This document shows, one piece after another, positions 1 through 7,895 of a stretch of 32,512 nucleotides of DNA; within the stretch, counting starts at the first letter, position 1; the number at the start of each line of letters is the position of its first letter. The translations under genes and the position numbers were made by a program. The notes below the pieces were generated by a model. The model was not told the DNA's origin and made no database searches. It saw nothing but the letters and a program-made list of their open reading frames with translations. The DNA lies in the NCBI GenBank assembly GCA_005883765.1, contig VBAQ01000039.1, positions 5,356 to 37,867 on the forward strand, written 5' to 3'. The DNA comes from Bacteroidota bacterium. Lineage in GTDB: Bacteria; Bacteroidota; Bacteroidia; Chitinophagales; Chitinophagaceae.

Positions 1-150
1 CATTATGAAAATAATAAGATGATCTTTATGACGAAGCCGTTTCGATTTAGCAGAGATACCTTAGCGATTCGCAGGCTTACATTTTATAATTTAGAACCGG
101 GAAAGGTGAGACAACACGGGGAAATTTTAAAAGACAATGGTTTGACGTAG
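1..150 (+). CDS. 3' end of an unidentified protein, probably truncated by a TAG codon
   Basis: Frame 1 is open from the window edge for 49 codons and ends at TAG (148-150). The readable end contains LTFYNLEPGKVRQHGEI followed by KDNGLT, then the stop. After the TAG the same frame continues for 14 sense codons (ATEYDLEYRRKKGS) to TGA at 193-195. The combined text resembles the C-terminus of DUF1579-like proteins, where a segment like 'DNG.TW' is followed by a strand ending in a Tyr and basic residues. The TAG sits where that family has Trp, so a single TGG-to-TAG change is the simplest explanation. The N-terminal part is outside the window, so the family assignment is only a resemblance. The loss would remove about 15 residues from the last strand. 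Confidence 0.6.
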   Translation, partial: HYENNKMIFMTKPFRFSRDTLAIRRLTFYNLEPGKVRQHGEILKDNGLT

Positions 151-222
151 GCGACAGAATATGATCTCGAATATCGCCGAAAAAAAGGTTCATGATCTTT
201 TTATATTTCAAAATCTTGTTTT

Positions 223-615
223 ATGCCATTTAAAAACGCAATAAGCTGGTTTGAGATCCCAACCACAGATCTTGACCGGGCTCAAAAATTTTATGAAGCC
301 ATTTTTGGAATTTCACTTGTACCGTTGGATCTGCAAAATCTTAAAATGAGAATGTTCCCCGTTGAGAATCCGATGTCAGGTATCGGTGGCTCGCTTTGTT
401 ACAATAAAGATTTCTATAAGCCATCTTCAACTGACGGTCCCCTCATCTATCTGAATGGTAATCCCGATGTGCAGAATGTCCTGGACAAAGTGGAAGCGGC
501 AGGAGGTAAGATCCTGGTTCCAAAAACACAGATCTCGCCCGAGTATGGGCACATGGCTGTTTTCATAGACACAGAGGGAAACAGGATCGCATTACACAGC
601 GTTCCCCAGCAATAA
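223..615 (+). CDS. VOC family protein (glyoxalase/dioxygenase fold)
   Basis: 130 residues, the usual length of a single-unit VOC protein made of two beta-alpha-beta-beta-beta modules. The first module begins with SWFEIPTTDLDRAQKFYEAIFG, in which the 'D..RA..FY...FG' signature is typical of the fold. The second holds NPDVQNVLDKVEAAGGKIL and ends with the strand GHMAVFIDTEGNRIALHS, in which 'D.EGN...LHS' is conserved. No signal peptide is visible, so it should be cytosolic. The family includes lyases, dioxygenases and resistance proteins, and nothing here points to a substrate. It starts at ATG 223, 28 bases after the TGA that follows the upstream gene remnant. It converges on the sensor kinase, with 12 bases between the two stop codons. 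Confidence 0.85.
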   Translation: MPFKNAISWFEIPTTDLDRAQKFYEAIFGISLVPLDLQNLKMRMFPVENPMSGIGGSLCYNKDFYKPSSTDGPLIYLNGNPDVQNVLDKVEAAGGKILVPKTQISPEYGHMAVFIDTEGNRIALHSVPQQ

Positions 616-627
616 GTTTGCATATTA

Positions 628-2073
628 CTAAGAAGGTATTTGGACCTGCAATTTGAAGCCTCTGCCTGGCTCGGTAAAAATTTGCGCGGTGCCTTTATGG
701 AATTCCGTGCGGTTAAATATATTTCTCAGGCCAAGGCCGTGTTTTTTGGCCCTTAGGTCATAACCCGTGCCATCGTCAGAAATGGTGAGGTTTATCTTTT
801 CTTTTTCCTGTGAGAGGCTAATGACTACATTCCTGGCGTTCGCATGTTTGAGAACATTATTCAATTGTTCCTGGACAATACGGAAAAGCGCAAGCTGGAT
901 ATCATCGTTTAACTTACCGGCTTCAGGGAGTGATGGCAGGAAAGTGATGTGAATATTCCCGGTGTGATTGATATTGCTGACAAGATCATTGATGGAACCC
1001 TCCAGGCCAATGTATTTCAGTGTCGCCGGATTTAATCGGTGACTGATCTTTCTTATTTCGTCAATAGCCTTTTGTAAATTTTCCTTTGTCTGCTGAAGAA
1101 ATTTTTTGTCGTCCTGCTGCACGGCGGCTTCCACCAACAATTTACAGGTGGTCAATATCTGGCTTACGTTATCGTGCAATTCATGTGATATTTCATTTCT
1201 TTCCCTTTCCTGGGCATAGATAATGGCTTGCAGTACTTCTTTCTTTTTTCTCTCTTCTTCATTGGCCAATTGTTCCTGGAGCCTCCGTTGTTCTGTTACA
1301 TCCTGCACCGCTCCAATCATCCTGACTGCGTCCCCCTTTTCGTTTCTGATGATATAAGCTTTGTCAATTACCTGTTTGTAATTTCCATCCGCACATTTAA
1401 AGCGATATTCTGACTGCCAATTCAGTGCATCTCCCGACAATGCGTTCTCCAATTCGGTTCTTACCCTCTCCTTGTCGTCAGGATGAATAATATTGCTCAT
1501 TCTTATCTCCAGTGAAGACATGGCTTCCTTATATCCGAATAAAGTTTTGAATCCCTCACCGCGATAGATCGTGTCAGTGGCAATGTCCCAATCCCAGATG
1601 GCGTCAGAAGTAGCCATGCTGGCGTACTGGTACCTTTCGATACTTTTCACTAATTCTGCCTTTGCTTTTAATAAAGCCTCATCCGCTGTTTTTCTTTCCG
1701 TAATGTCCCGGTTCACAAAAACATGTCCGATGACTTCATTATTCTCATTTCGCAGGGTGCAGACGAACGCACTCAGAAAAATCTTCCTGTTATCAGGGCA
1801 GGTAAAGATGACAATGCCCTTCCATTCGCCTTCTTCATTCAGTTTTTTCTTCGAATGACCCGGGGAATCGTCGGCAAATTCGTAATGAAGAATGTCGTCG
1901 GTCTTCTTATCCTTTACATCATATAAAGAAAGACCGTAAATCTTTTCGGCTGCTTTGTTCCAGGTTTTTATTCTGAAGTTCTCGTCAGTAGAAATAATGG
2001 CGTCTGAAACATTGTCCAACAATAATTCAGATAATCGTTCAATATAATTATGTAGAAGAAAATTGCTACTCAT
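628..2073 (-). CDS. PAS-domain sensor histidine kinase of the HisKA_3 (NarX/LiaS/DegS-like) type
   Basis: 481 residues with no membrane segment or signal peptide, so a cytosolic sensor. Order: PAS 1 (about 12-128, ending VNRDITERK), PAS 2 with PAC motif (about 150-265, ending GAVQDVTEQRR), a helix rich in Glu/Lys, then the dimerisation/phosphoacceptor segment ERNEISHELHDNVSQ. In this family the His of 'ELHD' (about residue 300) is phosphorylated. The C-terminal ATPase domain (about 385-480) has an N-box at QEQLNNVLKHA and G-boxes at DDGTGYD and HGLGLRNI. Kinases of this class normally pair with NarL/LuxR-type response regulators, and none lies beside it, so it looks like an orphan. Its signal is unknown. 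The PAS domains could bind a cofactor or small ligand. Confidence 0.93.
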   Translation of the reverse strand: MSSNFLLHNYIERLSELLLDNVSDAIISTDENFRIKTWNKAAEKIYGLSLYDVKDKKTDDILHYEFADDSPGHSKKKLNEEGEWKGIVIFTCPDNRKIFLSAFVCTLRNENNEVIGHVFVNRDITERKTADEALLKAKAELVKSIERYQYASMATSDAIWDWDIATDTIYRGEGFKTLFGYKEAMSSLEIRMSNIIHPDDKERVRTELENALSGDALNWQSEYRFKCADGNYKQVIDKAYIIRNEKGDAVRMIGAVQDVTEQRRLQEQLANEEERKKKEVLQAIIYAQERERNEISHELHDNVSQILTTCKLLVEAAVQQDDKKFLQQTKENLQKAIDEIRKISHRLNPATLKYIGLEGSINDLVSNINHTGNIHITFLPSLPEAGKLNDDIQLALFRIVQEQLNNVLKHANARNVVISLSQEKEKINLTISDDGTGYDLRAKKHGLGLRNIFNRTEFHKGTAQIFTEPGRGFKLQVQIPS

Positions 2074-2164
2074 CAGCGGTCTTTCCGTGTTCGAATGCGA
2101 GGGTGCCTAAGGATATTTCTTCAGAAAGATAAGCCGTTTTTTTTGCAAAAAGCCAGTTTTATCA

Positions 2165-5002
2165 TCAATGCGCTTCAAGCCAGTTTTCACCTCCACCGAC
2201 CTCCGCAATTACCGGCACTTCATGCGGCAAGGTCATTGCTGTTTGCATACACTCAACAATGACTGGTTTTATTTCTTCAGCTTCGTCTTTTAAGGCATCG
2301 AAGACAAGTTCATCGTGCACCTGTAAGATCATTTTTGATTTGAAATTTCTTCTCTTCAACTCTTCGTGCAATTTTATCATAGCCAATTTTATCATGTCGG
2401 CCGCTGTACCCTGTATGGGAGAGTTGATCGCATTTCGCTCGGCAAAGCCACGTATGGTAAAATTTGCGGAATTGATATCACGCAACCACCGTTTTCTTCC
2501 CATTAGTGTTTGTACATAGCCGTGTTCGCGGGCAAAGTTGATCGTGTCATCCATATATTTTGTAATGCCATGGAATTCTTTTTTGTAGTTGTCAATGATC
2601 GCCTTCGCCTCAGTTCGTGAAATGCCAAGGTTATCAGCGAGGCCGAATGCGCCCTGGCCGTAAATAATTCCAAAGTTTACACTCTTGGCTTTGTAACGCA
2701 TTTCCTTCGTTACCTCTTTTTCTTCTATATTATAGACCTTAGCAGCCGTCGCTGTATGTATGTCTTTATTTTTTTTGAAAGCATCGCACATATTAGGGTC
2801 GCCACTGATCGCGGCCACGATACGCAATTCAATCTGAGAATAATCGGCGCTCAATAAAATATGATCTTTATCCCTTGGAATGAAGGCTTTCCTGATCTCC
2901 TTGCCCCTGTCAGACCTGATCGGAATGTTCTGAAGGTTTGGATTATTGCTGGCCAATCTTCCCGTTACTGCCACTGCTTGTCCGTAAGTTGTATGTACAC
3001 GACCCGTTCTCCGGTTTATCAATTGTGGCAACGTATCGACATAGGTAGATTTAAGTTTGGTGTATTCGCGATATTCGAGGATGTCCATGCAAATTTGATT
3101 CTTATGGGCAAGTTTCATCAGCACATCCTCACCGGTGGCATATTGCCCCGTCTTAGTCTTTTTTGCCTTGGGATCAAGATTCAGCTTTTCAAATAGCACT
3201 TCCCCCAATTGCCGTGGAGATGATAAATTAAATCTGACGCCGGCCTGTTTATATACAGCTTCTTCGCTTTTTTTTGCCTCTCTCTCCAGTTCTTTAGAAT
3301 AATCATTTAAGAAATCAACGTCAATTTTTACCCCCTCATATTCCATGTCCATCAAAACTTTTACGAGAGGATTTTCGACTTCCTCAAAAACTTTTTCCAC
3401 TTCATGCTTTTTAAGCAGCGGAATGAGCGCTTTTTTTAGCTGGAGTGTGATGTCGGCATCCTCAACAGCATACTCTTTTATTTTCTCGAGCTCAACATCG
3501 CGCATGTTGCCCTGGGTTTTTCCTTTTTTGCCAATCAGCTCTTCAATCGGTACAGGTTCATAACCGAGATATTTGGCGCTCATCATGTCCATGCTTCCTT
3601 TCCCATCCGGCTCGATCACATAATGCGCGAGCATAGTATCAAAAATTTTTCCTTTCAATTCAGTACCGTACCATTTTAGAATGAGGAGGTCATATTTCAA
3701 ATTTTGCCCCACCCAAATCTTAGTTTCATCATTAAACAACGACGAAAAATGAGAAAGGATTTCTTTGGTCCGCGTTTGATCGGCCGGGCAAGGAACAAAA
3801 AAACCTTCGCAGGCTTTCGCAGAAAAACTGAAGCCGACAAGTTCCGCATCATTTGCATCAATACCGGTAGTTTCGGTATCAAAACAAATTTCCTGGTAGT
3901 TGCTCAATTCTTTTACAAGTGCCTTGATGGCATCGTCTCCCTCGACTGCCTTGTAATCATGCGGGCAATTATGGATATTCTTGTCTACCCTTACAACTGC
4001 GTCAGATATTTCTTCAATTACTTCTTCAATAGCTTCACGGGTTCTTTGTTCTTTGACCTTCACTGTTTGGACGACATTTCCAAAAAGATCTGTTTGTACT
4101 CCTTGCGGGGCCGTCTCGAAGGCACCGAACTCATCACCCAAAAGTCGTTTACTAAGGGCTTTGAATTCGAGTTCGGCAAATGCATCTTTTAATTTTGCCC
4201 TGTTCCATTCCTTCAGCCGGAAATTTTCTTCATGAAATTCAACGGGCACATTGGTGATAATTGTGGCCAGTTTTTTCGACAGCAATGCTTTTTCTCTGCC
4301 GGCTTTTATTTTTTCACCGAGAGTGCCCTTTATTTTATCAGCGTTGTCTAAAACATTTTCGAGGGTGCCATATTCCGTAAGCAATTTGCAGGCGGTCTTT
4401 TGTCCCACTCCAGGTATGCCCGGAATGTTATCCACCGCATCGCCCATCAATCCCAAAATATCTATCACTTGGTCTACAGATTGAATGCACCATTTTTCGC
4501 AAACTTCTTTTGGCCCTAAGATCTCAGCGTCACCGCCCTGGTAACCGGGCTTATAAATTTTTATATTTTCCGACACCAATTGGCCATAGTCCTTATCGGG
4601 TGTAACCATGAACACTTCGAATCCAAATTTTTCAGCTTGCTTGCACAGTGTGCCAATTACGTCGTCCGCCTCATAGCCATCCACCTCTAGGACGGGAATA
4701 TTGAAACCTTCAATAATTTCTTTAATATCGGGCAGCGCCGAAAGAATATCCTCCGGTGCATCCTGCCGATTCGCTTTGTATTCCTCAAAATCTGTATGCC
4801 TTTCTGTGGGCGCCGCGGTGTCAAAACACACGGCCATGTGAGACGGCTTTTGATTATTGATAAGGTCTGCCAATGTATTGGTGAAACCGAGCTGAGCATT
4901 TGTGTTTTTACCCTTTGAACTAAGCCTGGGATTGCGGATCAGTGCATAATAAGCACGAAAGACGAGTGCCATCGCATCAAGAAGAAAGACTTTTTTCACC
5001 AT
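2165..5002 (-). CDS. polA: DNA polymerase I
   Basis: 945 residues, full length for the family. The N-terminal 5'-3' exonuclease (about 1-290) starts MVKKVFLLDAMALVFRAYYA and has the acidic motifs EADDVIGTL and MGDAVDNIPGIPGVGQKTA. The 3'-5' proofreading domain (about 365-560) appears active: FDTETTG near 374, NLKYDLL, and YAVEDADIT as Exo I-III. The polymerase domain carries motif A ADYSQIELRI (near 718), motif B KSVNFGIIYGQG (near 771) and motif C QVHDELVF (near 895). It fills gaps in excision repair and removes RNA primers. uvrB, which acts in nucleotide excision repair, lies about 3 kb upstream on the same strand, but two genes intervene. The ATG at 5000-5002 fits the family N-terminus. 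Confidence 0.98.
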   Translation of the reverse strand: MVKKVFLLDAMALVFRAYYALIRNPRLSSKGKNTNAQLGFTNTLADLINNQKPSHMAVCFDTAAPTERHTDFEEYKANRQDAPEDILSALPDIKEIIEGFNIPVLEVDGYEADDVIGTLCKQAEKFGFEVFMVTPDKDYGQLVSENIKIYKPGYQGGDAEILGPKEVCEKWCIQSVDQVIDILGLMGDAVDNIPGIPGVGQKTACKLLTEYGTLENVLDNADKIKGTLGEKIKAGREKALLSKKLATIITNVPVEFHEENFRLKEWNRAKLKDAFAELEFKALSKRLLGDEFGAFETAPQGVQTDLFGNVVQTVKVKEQRTREAIEEVIEEISDAVVRVDKNIHNCPHDYKAVEGDDAIKALVKELSNYQEICFDTETTGIDANDAELVGFSFSAKACEGFFVPCPADQTRTKEILSHFSSLFNDETKIWVGQNLKYDLLILKWYGTELKGKIFDTMLAHYVIEPDGKGSMDMMSAKYLGYEPVPIEELIGKKGKTQGNMRDVELEKIKEYAVEDADITLQLKKALIPLLKKHEVEKVFEEVENPLVKVLMDMEYEGVKIDVDFLNDYSKELEREAKKSEEAVYKQAGVRFNLSSPRQLGEVLFEKLNLDPKAKKTKTGQYATGEDVLMKLAHKNQICMDILEYREYTKLKSTYVDTLPQLINRRTGRVHTTYGQAVAVTGRLASNNPNLQNIPIRSDRGKEIRKAFIPRDKDHILLSADYSQIELRIVAAISGDPNMCDAFKKNKDIHTATAAKVYNIEEKEVTKEMRYKAKSVNFGIIYGQGAFGLADNLGISRTEAKAIIDNYKKEFHGITKYMDDTINFAREHGYVQTLMGRKRWLRDINSANFTIRGFAERNAINSPIQGTAADMIKLAMIKLHEELKRRNFKSKMILQVHDELVFDALKDEAEEIKPVIVECMQTAMTLPHEVPVIAEVGGGENWLEAH

Positions 5003-5072
5003 TCGGCGAAGATAAGCTCATAACCAACCCTTGCCAAAGGCAACGAAAATTTTAATGATCCGTTTTCAAACG

Positions 5073-5102
5073 ACCAACCCCGGACGATGCCGGGGCGGTT
5101 TT
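5073..5102. terminator. Candidate bidirectional intrinsic terminator between the small membrane protein gene and polA
   Basis: A perfect 6-bp GC-rich stem (CCCCGG at 5078-5083, CCGGGG at 5090-5095) has a 6-base loop. ACC at 5073-5075 and GGT at 5097-5099 can extend it across small bulges. On the plus strand it is followed by TTTT. On the minus strand, the transcribed direction here, the tail is only moderately T-rich. It lies 25 bases past the stop of the 82-residue gene and upstream of polA, which suggests polA is transcribed separately. Confidence 0.45.
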
Positions 5103-5126
5103 ATTGTTAACGGTTAAATGAGAGAC

Positions 5127-5375
5127 TTAATTAATAGAAAGTTTCAATGCGTCAATCTGCGCCGTTTTCTCATTCATAGAAGCAGCCGCTTTTACATTGA
5201 TATACTTGTCCACATCTTTAACAGGTACAGTGCCCGTGATGGTAGCAGGAGCGCTTGTTTGAACCGGTACCGGCTCTGCGATAGTTTTGTCTTTATGAAT
5301 GAAATTCAGGTAAAGCGCAAAGAATAAAAGGTTAAACGCGAAGAAGTTCACGATTTTACGGATTCGACGTTTCAT
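5127..5375 (-). CDS. Small membrane-anchored protein of unknown function
   Basis: 82 residues. The N-terminus MKRRIRKIVNFFAF is strongly basic and leads into one hydrophobic helix (about 9-27, VNFFAFNLLFFALYLNFIH), with no clear cleavage site. The remaining 55 residues (Pro/Val/Ala/Thr-rich, then KDVDKYINVKAAASMNEKTAQIDALKLSIN) would lie in the periplasm if the positive-inside rule holds. I recognise no family. The gene stands alone, with a terminator-like hairpin downstream and 251 bases separating it from the peptidase gene upstream. The start at ATG 5373-5375 is supported by the basic-then-hydrophobic N-terminus. It could be a small envelope protein. The absence of a recognised domain is the main uncertainty. 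Confidence 0.6.
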   Translation of the reverse strand: MKRRIRKIVNFFAFNLLFFALYLNFIHKDKTIAEPVPVQTSAPATITGTVPVKDVDKYINVKAAASMNEKTAQIDALKLSIN

Positions 5376-5500
5376 ACGATGGATTTTATTGGTTTTACAA
5401 ATATTGGATGAATGAATTGTGCTCCTAAATTAGAAACGGGTTCACATATAAGCAAGGGCCTGCCAGTAAATCCAATGAAATTCAGGAGAAACACTCAGGG

Positions 5501-5524
5501 TAAACTCGTAGTTATACGAGTTTA
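5501..5524. repeat. Perfect inverted repeat, 10-bp arms and 4-base loop
   Basis: TAAACTCGTA (5501-5510), loop GTTA, then TACGAGTTTA (5515-5524). It lies in the gap between the S9 peptidase stop (5627) and the small membrane protein start (5375), both on the minus strand. There is no T-run on the minus strand after it, so it is not a classical intrinsic terminator. It may be an operator or an mRNA-stabilising hairpin. Confidence 0.5.
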
Positions 5525-5626
5525 ATAGTTTTTACTCGATCAATACAAATGCTGCCCAGAAATATGGCTTGTATTTAGCCCGCATTTCAAATAGCAGACA
5601 TCAATTCGGCGGTCTCTTTGCCTGGC

Positions 5627-7840
5627 TCATCTTGCCCCCGGCGGACAGTTTTGTCGTAGGAAATTTATGAACGTTTTATTGAGTTGATCACGGGTCCCGG
5701 GTCCCTCAAAAATACCATGCGAGCGATTGGGATAGATCATCATGTTAAATACCTTGCCTTGCTTGATCAGTTCATTAAAGAGCACCTCTGCATTTTTGTA
5801 ATGGACGTTGTCATCACCGGTGCCGTGCATGTAGAGCAAATGTCCCTGCAGGTTTTTTGCGAACGTAATCGGCGAAGCCTGTTTGTAATCCTCTTCGTTT
5901 TCGTCCGGGAGACCCATGTAACGTTCCGTATAGATGTTATCATAAAAACGCTGATCGGTTACGGCCGATACAGCGATGCCGGTTTTATAGATCTCCGGAT
6001 AGCGAAATAGGAGATTGAGGGTCATTGCGCCGCCGCCGCTCCACCCATGCAGGGCTACGCGACTGGTGTCGATAAAATTCCATTTCAATATTTCTTTGGC
6101 GGCCATAGCCTGGTCACGGCTATTGAGGACTCCAATTTTTCGATAAATCGACTTTCGCCATTCCCTGCCTTTGAAAGCGGGCGTGCCGCGGTTGTCCAGG
6201 GTAATTCCAATATAACCCTCCGGAATCAATTGGGAGATGAAATTATCAAAATGAGGAAGGTCATCGGCGGTAGTTGAAGCCGGCTCACCATACACGTAAA
6301 AATAGACAGGATATTTTTTTGACGGATCAAAATCATTCGGCTTAGCCATGATCCCATCCATTTCCACGCCGTCTACGGTTTTTATTTTGATTTTCTCCAA
6401 CTTAAATCCAAGTCTTGGTTCAGTGAATTCGTCCTCACCAGCAGGATATACTTTTTTGTTATCGTCCAGACGTATTAGCCGCTCATTAAAATTGCGATGA
6501 ATGTTTGCGTTTGTGTGCGTGGCATATTTGCTATCGGGAGAAATGCGGTAAGTGTTGGTGCCATCAAATTTTGCAGGAGTCACTCTTACGGTGTCAGTAT
6601 TATCCAGGTTGATCCTGTAAAGATATTTTTGAGTGGCGTCGTGGGGACTTCCATAAAAATACACATTTCGGTTCGCAGCATTGTATGATGCGTAATCCGC
6701 ATCGAAATTTCCTTTGGTCAGTATTTGTTCTTTCTTACCATCTCTTGAAATCTTGTAAACATGGAGCCATCCGTCCTTTTCGCTGTTCCACAAAAATGAT
6801 TTTCCATTTTCAACCCAGGTCCAGGAAGGGACATCCCACACAAACGGCTTAACCACGTCTACCCAGGCCTCATCCTTGTCAGTAAAAATTTTATTTGCTT
6901 TTCCTGTCATGCCATCACACAGATAAAATGTTGCTTCATTTTGTTTGCGGTTGAGCTGTACAACGGCGATCTCATTAGGGCCGGCCCAATCCATTCTTGG
7001 CAAGTAATTATTTTGTGGATCGCCGGGAATATTAAGCCATACTGTTTTGTGCGATGTCATATCGATGACTCCGATCTTGACAGAAGAAGGTTTGTTGCCA
7101 GCCTTTGGATATTCAACAGGGATTGTGAATGGATAAAGCGAATCGGTATTATTGATCATGAGATGATTGCGGATCAAGGTTGCATCCACCCTCCAAAAGG
7201 CAATGGTTCTTCCATCAGGGCTCCAGCGAAAGCCATCCCGGCAACTCAATTCCTCTTCGTATACCCAATCGAAAGTTCCATTGATGATCCGGTCTGTACC
7301 ATCGTTGGTGAGTTGTATCATCTTCCCGCTGGAAAGATTTTCTACGTATATATTATGTTTGCTAACATAAGCCACATTGATATTGTCAGGCGAAAACTTT
7401 GCAAACATTAGGGAGGAGGAGAGTAAGCCCTTGCCAATTTGCCTTCCTTTTCCATTTGATAAATCAAAATACCAGTAGTCGCCCCTTGTATTGCCACGCC
7501 AAACCCGTGACGAATTGGTGTAGATAAGGATCCTGTTTCTTGCAGCATTCCAGATAATATTTTCGGTTCTTGTCACCAGACCTGCACTCTTGATTTGGTC
7601 AGCACTTAGCACAAGTTTTTTTGTACTGAGATCATCAGCACTATAAACGTAGACGTTTCCGTTTTCAGCAACCCAAAAATCATGAGATGCCGGCAGCCAT
7701 TGCAAGCGATTAATATTGATCTCACCTTCAGGAACCGGAAGCTGGTCAATGATTTCTTCTTTGTAATCAAAAGGCAACGGCTGTGACCAAACGAAATTGA
7801 TGCTGAATAGCACAAAGACCACCAAAAACATTCGTTTCAT
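5627..7840 (-). CDS. S9B dipeptidyl-peptidase (DPP IV family), secreted
   Basis: 737 residues, with signal peptide MKRMFLVVFVLFSINFVWSQ giving export to the periplasm. The N-terminal half is the DPP IV beta-propeller and contains DWVYEEELSCRDGFRWSPDG, whose Glu-Glu pair holds the substrate N-terminus in DPP IV. The C-terminal alpha/beta-hydrolase domain has YVYGEP (oxyanion Tyr region), the nucleophile in HGWSGGGAM (Ser near 601), Asp near 676 in HGTGDDNVH, and His near 708 in NRSHGIFEG. It should remove X-Pro or X-Ala dipeptides from peptides, supporting amino-acid scavenging. The nucleophile elbow reads GWSGGG where most DPP IV enzymes have GWSYGG. It follows uvrB by 55 bases on the same strand. 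Confidence 0.93.
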   Translation of the reverse strand: MKRMFLVVFVLFSINFVWSQPLPFDYKEEIIDQLPVPEGEININRLQWLPASHDFWVAENGNVYVYSADDLSTKKLVLSADQIKSAGLVTRTENIIWNAARNRILIYTNSSRVWRGNTRGDYWYFDLSNGKGRQIGKGLLSSSLMFAKFSPDNINVAYVSKHNIYVENLSSGKMIQLTNDGTDRIINGTFDWVYEEELSCRDGFRWSPDGRTIAFWRVDATLIRNHLMINNTDSLYPFTIPVEYPKAGNKPSSVKIGVIDMTSHKTVWLNIPGDPQNNYLPRMDWAGPNEIAVVQLNRKQNEATFYLCDGMTGKANKIFTDKDEAWVDVVKPFVWDVPSWTWVENGKSFLWNSEKDGWLHVYKISRDGKKEQILTKGNFDADYASYNAANRNVYFYGSPHDATQKYLYRINLDNTDTVRVTPAKFDGTNTYRISPDSKYATHTNANIHRNFNERLIRLDDNKKVYPAGEDEFTEPRLGFKLEKIKIKTVDGVEMDGIMAKPNDFDPSKKYPVYFYVYGEPASTTADDLPHFDNFISQLIPEGYIGITLDNRGTPAFKGREWRKSIYRKIGVLNSRDQAMAAKEILKWNFIDTSRVALHGWSGGGAMTLNLLFRYPEIYKTGIAVSAVTDQRFYDNIYTERYMGLPDENEEDYKQASPITFAKNLQGHLLYMHGTGDDNVHYKNAEVLFNELIKQGKVFNMMIYPNRSHGIFEGPGTRDQLNKTFINFLRQNCPPGAR

Positions 7841-7895
7841 AAATAATAATTGAAGAGACGTGAAAACATATTTTCTAATTATGGGTAAAGAATAA

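Noticed and set aside
3704-4192. Long plus-strand frame (162 codons) opposite polA
   Set aside because: It is antisense to the well-conserved proofreading domain of polA and has no domain of its own.
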